Shown here: piece by piece, positions 32,974 through 38,377 of the stretch
Layout of the letters: the number at the start of each line of letters is the position of its first letter
How positions within the stretch are numbered: the stretch's first letter is position 1
Source of the DNA: Oscillospiraceae bacterium
Lineage (GTDB): Bacteria; Bacillota; Clostridia; Oscillospirales; Ruminococcaceae
Assembly: GCA_022769565.1 (NCBI GenBank)
Contig: JALEJQ010000047.1
Span: forward strand, 1 to 38,377
Direction: 5' to 3'
DNA: 38,377 nt
Notes under the pieces: generated by a model
The model's database searches: none
Seen by the model: the letters and a program-made list of their open reading frames with translations, nothing else
What the model was told of the DNA's origin: nothing
Translations under genes and position numbers: made by a program

Positions 32974-33039
32974 AATAAAAAGTCAAGCTATTCAATATTA
33001 CGAAAATCATCCCTTCAAACAGATTTTCGCTTGAACAGC

Positions 33040-33068
33040 TTGACAAATGTATCTAAATTCTGTATAAT
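33040..33068 (+). promoter_or_regulatory. Consensus promoter without a downstream gene
   Basis: TTGACA, 17-bp spacer, TATAAT, reading into 33075-33184 where no plausible coding frame starts. Confidence 0.8.
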
Positions 33069-33074
33069 GAAATA

Positions 33075-33184
33075 CAGAATAAAAGTAGCATTCACTAAGT
33101 CATTCAGATGCGCTCTTACATCTGTTTGATGATGCTCTGAAATCCGTCGCCAAACGTTTTTCAGAGTGTGGGTGCGTTTTTATT
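33075..33184 (+). ncRNA. Candidate small RNA between tRNA-fMet and the integrase
   Basis: The predicted transcript has two hairpins, CAGATG-N8-CATCTG within TCATT..TTGATGA (33099-33131) and CTCTGAAA-N16-TTTCAGAG (33135-33166), and ends in GCGTTTTTATTT. No known RNA family recognised. It could instead be an untranslated leader of a lost gene. Confidence 0.4.
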
Positions 33185-33205
33185 TATTCCATAGTAGCAT
33201 ATTTA

Positions 33206-33249
33206 AAAGGAATTGTCAAGCACTTTTTTGGCAATTCCTTTCTTTTTAT
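33206..33249. terminator. Bidirectional terminator between candidate small RNA and integrase
   Basis: AAAGGAATTGTC (33206-33217) pairs with GGCAATTCCTTT (33230-33241) and is followed by CTTTTTATT; on the minus strand TTTT follows. It can end the integrase transcript. Confidence 0.8.
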
Positions 33250-33333
33250 TCATTTTTACTACATTTTTGGTGCTGATATAAAATGTCTGCACAAACAGGA
33301 AACAGCGGAACAGCTCGGTGGTCTGTCTTTTTA

Positions 33334-34338
33334 CTATGATAACGATGTGCCGGAAAGCAGTATGTCCATTGTTTTTCTTTTCTGCTCATCGAGAACATGA
33401 GCATAGCGGTCAAGTGTGATATTTACGCTTGAATGTCCGAGAATAACGCTTAAAGTCTTAACATCTACCCCCTTTTCAATGGCTCTTGTGGCAAATGTAT
33501 GCCGAAGAGAATGAAAATTTGCATCGGATATACCTGCTGATTTCAAAATGCGTTTGAATGCTTCCTGCAGCGTTTTAGGCTCCGCAGGACCGCCTATCGC
33601 AGATTGAAGCAAATAATCGCCGTCATTGGGAGTTTTCCTGCAAATTCGGCTTTTCTTTGCCCAATACAGCATAAATTCGCCGCAGTAGTTCTCATTTATC
33701 GGAATATCCCTTACAGACTTCTTGCTTTTGGGAGTTCCGACAACAAGTTCGGTTTTGTTTTTTCCGTCAATAGTCGGCAAACGGTTTACCGTGCGGCGTA
33801 TGTGTACAATTTTGTTATTAAAATCAATATCATTCCACCGAAGTCCCAGCACTTCTCCCAGCCTGATACCGAGCGACAAGCTCAGATAAACTCCGAAGGC
33901 AAGTTTTTCCTTTGTTTTTCCCAGTTCCTCCAGCAGCTTATTGTACTCTGAAATTGTAAGGACACGCATTTCAGGTTCCTCCTGCTTCGGCAGCTCAACA
34001 TATTTTGCATAATTCTTAGGCAGCAGCTCAAGGTCAATAGCCTTTTCCATTGATTTGTGTATCATTCTGTTCATGTTCAGCAGCGTTTTCGGGGATAAAC
34101 CTCCGCCTTTCAGACTTCCGCTGTCACTCTGTTCATTAAAAAAACGCTGCAGAATGTCCGTATTAAGCTCTGAGAGCTTGCACACGCCGATTTTGGGGGC
34201 AATGTGACCGTTTATGTATCCGCAGTATGAAACAGCCGTAGACTGCTTTACAGTACGTTTCGCATAATTTTCAAACCAATAGTCAAGCCATTCACCAAGG
34301 CTCATTTCCTTGTTCAGCTCAAATTCCATTATATTCAT
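33334..34338 (-). CDS. int: Phage/ICE tyrosine integrase
   Basis: A 334-residue site-specific recombinase. The N-terminal SAM-like core-binding domain spans about 12-110 (SLGEWLDYWFENYAKRTVKQ). The catalytic set is complete: Arg159 (LGIRLGEVLGLRW), His276 and Arg279 (HSLRHTFATR), His302 (LGHSSV) and Tyr312 (DRYAHV). The frame is open 20 codons farther, but that first ATG lies over the -10 box; the ATG at 34338 has AAGGAAAT upstream and fits the family. It reads toward tRNA-fMet, the usual geometry for an element integrated at a tRNA 3' end. Confidence 0.94.
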   Translation of the reverse strand: MNIMEFELNKEMSLGEWLDYWFENYAKRTVKQSTAVSYCGYINGHIAPKIGVCKLSELNTDILQRFFNEQSDSGSLKGGGLSPKTLLNMNRMIHKSMEKAIDLELLPKNYAKYVELPKQEEPEMRVLTISEYNKLLEELGKTKEKLAFGVYLSLSLGIRLGEVLGLRWNDIDFNNKIVHIRRTVNRLPTIDGKNKTELVVGTPKSKKSVRDIPINENYCGEFMLYWAKKSRICRKTPNDGDYLLQSAIGGPAEPKTLQEAFKRILKSAGISDANFHSLRHTFATRAIEKGVDVKTLSVILGHSSVNITLDRYAHVLDEQKRKTMDILLSGTSLS

Positions 34339-34386
34339 ATTTTTATTTCCTTCCCTGTTCCGTTTATTTTTTCTGCAGACCCTATA

Positions 34387-34415
34387 ATTATACCACATTA
34401 TATAGTGTTATCCAA
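34387..34415 (-). promoter_or_regulatory. Extended -10 promoter of the integrase gene
   Basis: Minus strand TTGGAT, 17-bp spacer, TATAAT preceded by TGG (TGGTATAAT). The -35 box ends 11 bases from the first unit of the 45-bp repeat array. Confidence 0.6.
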
Positions 34416-34425
34416 AATCAGATTA

Positions 34426-34630
34426 TCCACATTCGGAAAATCCGCATATGGATATTTCGTATGCGGTTTATCCACATTCGGAAAATCGGAATGTGGATAT
34501 TCCGTGTGCGGATTACCCACATTTGGAAAATCGGAATGTGGATATTCCGTTCGCAGATTACCCACATTCGGGAAATCGGAATGTGGATATTCCGTGTGCA
34601 GATTAACCGCATTCGGAAAATCGGAATGTG
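34426..34630. repeat. Array of five 45-bp units with palindromic cores
   Basis: Units start at 34426, 34471, 34516, 34561 and 34606 (period exactly 45). Units 2-4 contain the palindrome CCACATTC-N9-GAATGTGG or a near copy; unit 5 has one mismatch. Unit 1 instead pairs CCGCATA with TATGCGG. Because 45 is a multiple of three and no stop occurs, frames stay open on both strands (an 80-residue minus frame, 34398-34640, with 15-residue repeats YPHSDFPNV), but none has a ribosome site. The array fills the space between the integrase and toxin-antitoxin promoters. Confidence 0.9.
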
Positions 34631-34633
34631 GTA

Positions 34634-34662
34634 TTGACATTTGAGTTTAAAACAAATATAAT
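34634..34662 (+). promoter_or_regulatory. Promoter of the toxin-antitoxin pair
   Basis: Perfect TTGACA, 17-bp spacer, TATAAT, starting 4 bases after the last repeat unit. A 12-bp perfect palindrome GTTATATATAAC (34683-34694) lies in the leader and may be an antitoxin operator. Confidence 0.85.
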
Positions 34663-34709
34663 AATAGTAGAAGGTAATAATAGTTATATATAACGAGAGG
34701 AGGAACTGT

Positions 34710-35204
34710 ATGGATAAGATCTTAAATGTCGCTGAGTATATTTTTGATGAATACAAAAAAATATCAGGAGAAATAATTGATGAAATGAAGCTGCATAAGC
34801 TGCTTTATTTTTCTCAGAGAGAAGCTATTGCAATTACCGGGCAGCCTCTTTTTGCTGACGATTTTGAGGGATGGAAGTACGGTCCTGTTTCCCGTGATGT
34901 CAGATTGGCATATACCAAAGACGGTATAATTTCAGCAGACTCATCAATAAGTGATGAAGCCAAATATATAGTAAACAACGTTATACTTGAATACGGCATC
35001 TTTTCATCATGGAAACTCAGTGAAATTTCGCATCAGGAAATATCTTGGAAGAATTCAAGAATAGGTTTGGCAGATAAGGAAAATGGTTCCAAACCTTTGG
35101 CTCTCTCCGATATATACGAAGATGCTAAAAAAGTACGTCCGTATGACCATATATGGGATATGTATTATGATGAATTTGAAGATGCTGAGGTGAATGAACA
35201 GTGA
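34710..35204 (+). CDS. DUF4065/Panacea-domain antitoxin (SocA-like)
   Basis: A 164-residue protein with the DUF4065 (GepA/SocA, Panacea) signature: KLHKLLYFSQREAIAITGQP, then FEGWKYGPVSRDVR. This domain is known as an antitoxin module that pairs with many unrelated toxins. The C-terminal third (WKLSEISHQEISWKNSR) also fits the family. AGAGGAGG lies 8 bases before the ATG. The stop overlaps the toxin start (GTGA). The composition is more AT-rich than the housekeeping genes to the left, consistent with transfer. Confidence 0.85.
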   Translation: MDKILNVAEYIFDEYKKISGEIIDEMKLHKLLYFSQREAIAITGQPLFADDFEGWKYGPVSRDVRLAYTKDGIISADSSISDEAKYIVNNVILEYGIFSSWKLSEISHQEISWKNSRIGLADKENGSKPLALSDIYEDAKKVRPYDHIWDMYYDEFEDAEVNEQ

Positions 35205-35572
35205 TAGGTAAAATCTATTCATCCATCACTCCATTTTATGATGCGCAAGCCAAGAAGAATTCATTTAAATCCCGTCCTGTGTTAATTATTTCCGAAGCCA
35301 TAAATAATGACTATACTGTTTTGCCTATTTCTACAATTTCAAGACCGGAAAACAGACATCCCGAATATGATATTCCAATAACATTAAGCGATTATCCGTT
35401 GCTTAATCTTGATCGCGATTCTTATATCAGGACGCATAAGCAAACAACCGTACACAGAGCTTCTCTTTCCAAAGAAATCTCTGATTTAAAGCAATGCTAT
35501 GGTGATTTATACATATCCGTTTTGGCAAAGCTGGAGCAATTCAATGGTGAAATTTTAAACAATGCGTTATAA
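35201..35572 (+). CDS. PemK/MazF-like toxin
   Basis: A 123-residue protein resembling PemK/MazF endoribonucleases: an opening beta strand GKIYSSITPFYDAQ, then FKSRPVLIISEA, YTVLPISTIS, and a segment IRTHKQTTVHRASLSKEISD matching the RTVDKxRL region of the family. It has a GTG start overlapping the antitoxin stop by four bases, so the two are translationally coupled. A terminator follows. Divergence from canonical MazF is considerable, so the ribonuclease role is an inference from fold-like pattern and gene partnership. Confidence 0.75.
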   Translation: MIGKIYSSITPFYDAQAKKNSFKSRPVLIISEAINNDYTVLPISTISRPENRHPEYDIPITLSDYPLLNLDRDSYIRTHKQTTVHRASLSKEISDLKQCYGDLYISVLAKLEQFNGEILNNAL

Positions 35573-35577
35573 ATAAC

Positions 35578-35621
35578 AAAAGCAGCTTAAAGGCATTAAT
35601 TACCTTCAAGCTGCTTTTTAT
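35578..35621. terminator. Bidirectional terminator after the toxin gene
   Basis: AAAAGCAGCTT (35578-35588) pairs with AAGCTGCTTTT (35608-35618), followed by TTTATT. It also faces the end of the minus-strand gene at 35636. A small palindrome TTCCCCATTGGGGAA follows directly. Confidence 0.85.
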
Positions 35622-35635
35622 TCCCCATTGGGGAA

Positions 35636-36766
35636 TTATATTGCATACTGCTGTGTATTCTGTCTTTCGATTTCATCCTCATGTTCAATTTCTTCAACAG
35701 CAGTATCCGGGACAACAGGCTCATATCCCTGCCGCTCTATGTTGTCAAGCCATTCATCTGTAAAATCAAGTATGTCATTTTGCCTTTTAACTGAATCGGG
35801 CGTAGGCTCCGCATCAATGTCAAAGCTCTCATAAACGCCCAAACCGCTGTTTTCATAGCTTACGGGAATAACCTTTTCATTTTCGCTGTCCACTTTGAAA
35901 TAAACCAACGGGTCGTACATCAGATCACCGTTCTGCTCATAAGTGTGTGCAATAGAAAACATATCCCCGTGCAGCTCAATGGAAAGCGTATCCCAGCCTT
36001 CTCCTGCTTCAAAACGCATTGCCGAACATTCCCCGGAAAAAATATTCGGGAAAGTTTCGCATAAACGTTCATACATTTCCTTATGCGCTGTATCATCGGA
36101 CAATTCAAACTTTGTTAATGCTTCATGTACTTCTTCCAACCGTGTTTCTGCGTTAAACAGTTCATCAGCAAGCGGAAATGGCTGTTCAACATCACGCTTC
36201 ATCTGCTCCAGCTCTGATTTTGCCGTATCAACAGTTTCTTGAAGCTGCTGAATTTCCTTTTCAAGATTATTAATGCAGTTATCCAGTCGGATAATGTTGC
36301 CTATGTCTGTTTCGGGGTTAAGCTCGCAGTAATGGTGTTTTTCCCCTTCCAAACAAGCCTTGGTGCGCTTTGTAAAGGAATCAAACAGTATGCTGAGTTT
36401 CAAGCCTCGATATTCACCAACTTCAACGGTTTTTCCTTCTGCGAGTTTACCGATATTGCTGCCGATAGCCATTTTAAGCGCATCTCCGCCTTCTTTTCGG
36501 TCGTTATACACGGTATCGCCTATTTTTATCGGATAAAAGGATTTACCCTCTTCGTTAGTGACTTTTGGCTGAGAATTTGCCTTTTCAAAGTCATTTTTGA
36601 TATGCTCGATACTTATTTCGCCCGTTTGGATCGCTTGAGGATATTTTACCCGTATATTATCCTGCAATTCATATATTTTTTCAGTATACCGGGATTTTTC
36701 CATTTTCAAATCCTTGATTTTTGTCTGAAGCTCCATTTCCTCCTTGATAAGGGGATTGCCCGACAC
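35636..36766 (-). pseudogene. C-terminal remnant of an ICE SNF2-helicase/methylase giant protein
   Basis: A 376-residue open frame. The start SGNPLIKEEMELQTKIKDLK matches the region just after the SNF2 helicase core in the 2000-3000-residue helicase/methylase proteins of clostridial conjugative elements. Further matching segments are IKIGDTVYNDRKEGGDAL, VGEYRGLKLSILFDSF, GNIIRLDNCINNLEKEI, and VEQPFPLADEL; a DUF6908-like domain with HTYEQNGDLMYDPLVYF follows. The reading frame stays open only to the neighbouring recombinase stop codon, so the N-terminal ~80% is missing. The first codon, GTG at 36766, lacks a good ribosome site. Probably a non-functional fragment left after insertion or deletion. 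Confidence 0.8.
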
Positions 36767-36787
36767 AACAAGAGAGCTTAAATTTTC

Positions 36788-38191
36788 TTAAAAATAATAG
36801 TGTATGATTACACCCTTTTCCACCGATATATAAATCTTCTCGATCATCATTCGGGCAAGATTGTTTTTCTCCTCGACAGTAAGCGTTTCCCACTTGTTAA
36901 GAGGACCGAGAAGCGGTGTGGTATCAATTTTCTTTACACGCCTGTCAACAAGCATAAGCTTCTTCTCAAGCTCATTCTTTGTGCTGTGGAGCGTTCCGAT
37001 CCTGTTCTGAATATACCCGAAAAGTACCTCGTCTGCATCAGCAAGCTTTTCCATCAGCTTTGCAGTTTCCGCTTCAATTTTCAGTATCTCGGAACGTATC
37101 TTATCGGCTTCGGTTGAAGGTTTCTTTTCGATTTTTCTTGCTATCTCAAATTCCTCGATATGTTCCTTCATATCGTTATACACAATAGCTTCAACCTCAT
37201 CAACATTCAGCTTGATACCGGAGGACTGACAGCCACGAACACTGTTGTAACCGCTGCAAGTGAAATACCGCCAACTGTTGCCCGAATTTTTGTTGTATGT
37301 ATAATCAACCTTAACTGCGTGATCACAATGACCGCACCTAAGCAAGCCCGACATCCACGAACGAAGCACCTTGCCCTTTCTTAATGGAATATGATGATGT
37401 GAGAATTTATCCTGCACCGCAAGCCACACGTCCGCATCAACAAGTCCCTCGTGATAACCTACCTTTACATATCTGTCGGTCTTGCTTCTGTAATTATGCC
37501 AGAAAAGTCCGTGCTTTCCGTCAAATGCGTCCACATCATCAATTATGCGGTAATTATTTTTCAGCAGATATTCATATACATTCTTATCTGCCCTGACATA
37601 AAGTGGATTTTTCAGTACGGCAGCGATATTCGGTGCATCAAAGCCTCTCGTTACTGTGCCGTCACCTTTCGGAGCGTCCATCGGAAGATTGTTCTCGTTT
37701 ATATACAGAATAACATCTCGGAGCGATGCTTCGGGGTTTGCATAAACATCAAACATTGCCCTGACAGTAACAGCCGAATCATACGGAACGAGAACAGACC
37801 CTGTCTTTCCGTTTATGGTCTGTCTTGAACTCTGATAGCCGAAATACACAACTCCGCCTTGATAAAAGCCTGTTTCCTGTGCTTTCGTATCATAGGAGTC
37901 CTTTACTCTCGCAGCTATCGCTTCACGCTCAAACTCGGCAAAGTTCAGAAGATTGTTCCTCATCATTCTGCCCTCTTTGGTGTCCGTATTGAACGGCTCG
38001 CAAAGAGAAACAACGCTTACTCCCCGCTTGTCAAGCTCATCGGTGATGTTCAGATATTCTCGCATATTACGGCTGAAACGGTCGTACTTCTTAACAACTA
38101 TCTTGGAAACAAGTCCCTCTCTGCAATCCTCGAACATCTGCCTGAATGCAGGTCGGTGCTTTATGTCCTTGCCCGACTTTCCATCTTCCTC
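36788..38191 (-). pseudogene. Large serine recombinase, N-terminus missing
   Basis: The open frame from 38191 begins EEDGKSGKDIKHRPAFRQMF, which in intact relatives lies about 50 residues inside the resolvase domain. The catalytic serine segment is therefore lost, with a stop just before. The rest is intact: KYDRFSRN, EGRMMRNNLLNFAEFEREAI, the recombinase domain with the zinc-ribbon LLRCGHCDHAVKV..YFTCSGYN..GCQS, and a coiled-coil C-terminal part ending WETLTVEEKNNLARMMIEKI. An internal ATG at 38137 starts a 449-residue product without the active site. Its TAA lies 21 bases before the helicase remnant, suggesting that its element is inserted in the helicase gene. Confidence 0.85.
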
Positions 38192-38217
38192 TTAAACCTT
38201 TTAAAAAGCATCCTCCC

Positions 38218-38377
38218 CTACAAAATTGATACAGTCAGCAACGCAAACTCCACATATTCATTCTGCCTGATAAACTCGGCAAAGCCCTCACGCTGCTCGG
38301 AATACCACATAAGTGGAAGTCCCACTGCCAGATGAACGTGGCTGTCCGTGATACCTGCAAGGGATAATTCCTGTGCG
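38218..38377 (-). pseudogene. ParM-like actin fragment, broken at its 3' end
   Basis: The minus strand reads 52 residues, including ELSLAGITDSHVHLAVGLPL and MWYSEQREGFAEFIRQNEYV, which match the N-terminal nucleotide-binding region of plasmid-segregation actins (ParM/StbA type). After EYVEF the family pattern is lost and a TAG follows seven codons later. The gene begins right of the window. It directly abuts the beheaded recombinase, so both look truncated at one deletion or rearrangement junction near 38192-38240. Confidence 0.6.

Noticed and set aside
34426-34630. CRISPR array
   Set aside because: The units are tandem 45-bp repeats in which the 'spacers' are themselves similar, and no cas genes are present.
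34398-34644. 80-residue frames on both strands of the 45-bp array
   Set aside because: Openness follows from a period divisible by three without stops; neither strand has a ribosome site, and the DNA palindromes explain the conservation better.
37859-38335. Plus-strand frame of 158 codons opposite the recombinase
   Set aside because: Antisense to clear recombinase and actin segments; no ribosome site.

Overview
The window looks like a chromosomal segment from a Gram-positive clostridial bacterium, probably Oscillospiraceae and most like Ruminococcus. The grounds are near-consensus sigma-A promoters, AGGAGG-type ribosome sites, a SAM-I riboswitch before metK, a SpoVD/PBP2B-like protein with PASTA domains, a MurE with the meso-diaminopimelate signature, and PyrD class 1B with PyrK. 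Genus is inferred from gene order and style, not from a marker gene.

Left part (1-8.7 kb): the end of carA, carB, an unknown membrane protein, a VanZ-family protein, a REP-associated tyrosine transposase (RAYT) carrying its own REP palindromes inside the reading frame, then pyrK and pyrD, so pyrimidine genes flank a small insertion. A histidine phosphatase and ruvX follow. From 8.76 to 9.58 kb, between the convergent ruvX and metK, lies an island made of two diverged ~300-bp inverted arms with nested small palindromes. metK (minus strand) has a complete SAM-I riboswitch, terminator and promoter, with a 160-bp palindromic MITE-like element between the terminator and the gene. An HTH membrane regulator with heptad repeats and an HD-domain protein follow.

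Centre (13.7-28.7 kb): a division and cell-wall (dcw) cluster: mraZ, rsmH, ftsL, a PASTA transpeptidase, a fused murE-murF, mraY, ftsW, murG, murA, ftsQ, ftsZ. murD, murC, murB and ftsA are absent here; where murD often lies (mraY-ftsW) there is a palindromic repeat instead. The promoter is followed by three MraZ-type boxes and a perfect palindrome built from two DnaA-box-like sequences.

Right-centre (28.7-32.9 kb): an apparent operon of two membrane-anchored FecR-domain proteins (the second with four Flg_new/InlB-type repeats) and a cyclophilin lipoprotein, then an initiator tRNA-fMet.

Right end (33-38.4 kb): mobile DNA beside the tRNA. A tyrosine integrase (minus) and a DUF4065/Panacea antitoxin plus PemK/MazF-like toxin pair (plus) diverge from an array of five 45-bp units with palindromic cores that lies exactly between their promoters. 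Beyond them are wrecked genes: the C-terminal part of an ICE SNF2-helicase/methylase giant protein, a serine recombinase lacking its catalytic N-terminus, and a piece of a ParM-like actin. The integrase/array/toxin-antitoxin arrangement, the inverted-repeat island and the structured ftsL-PBP leader are the most promising undescribed items.
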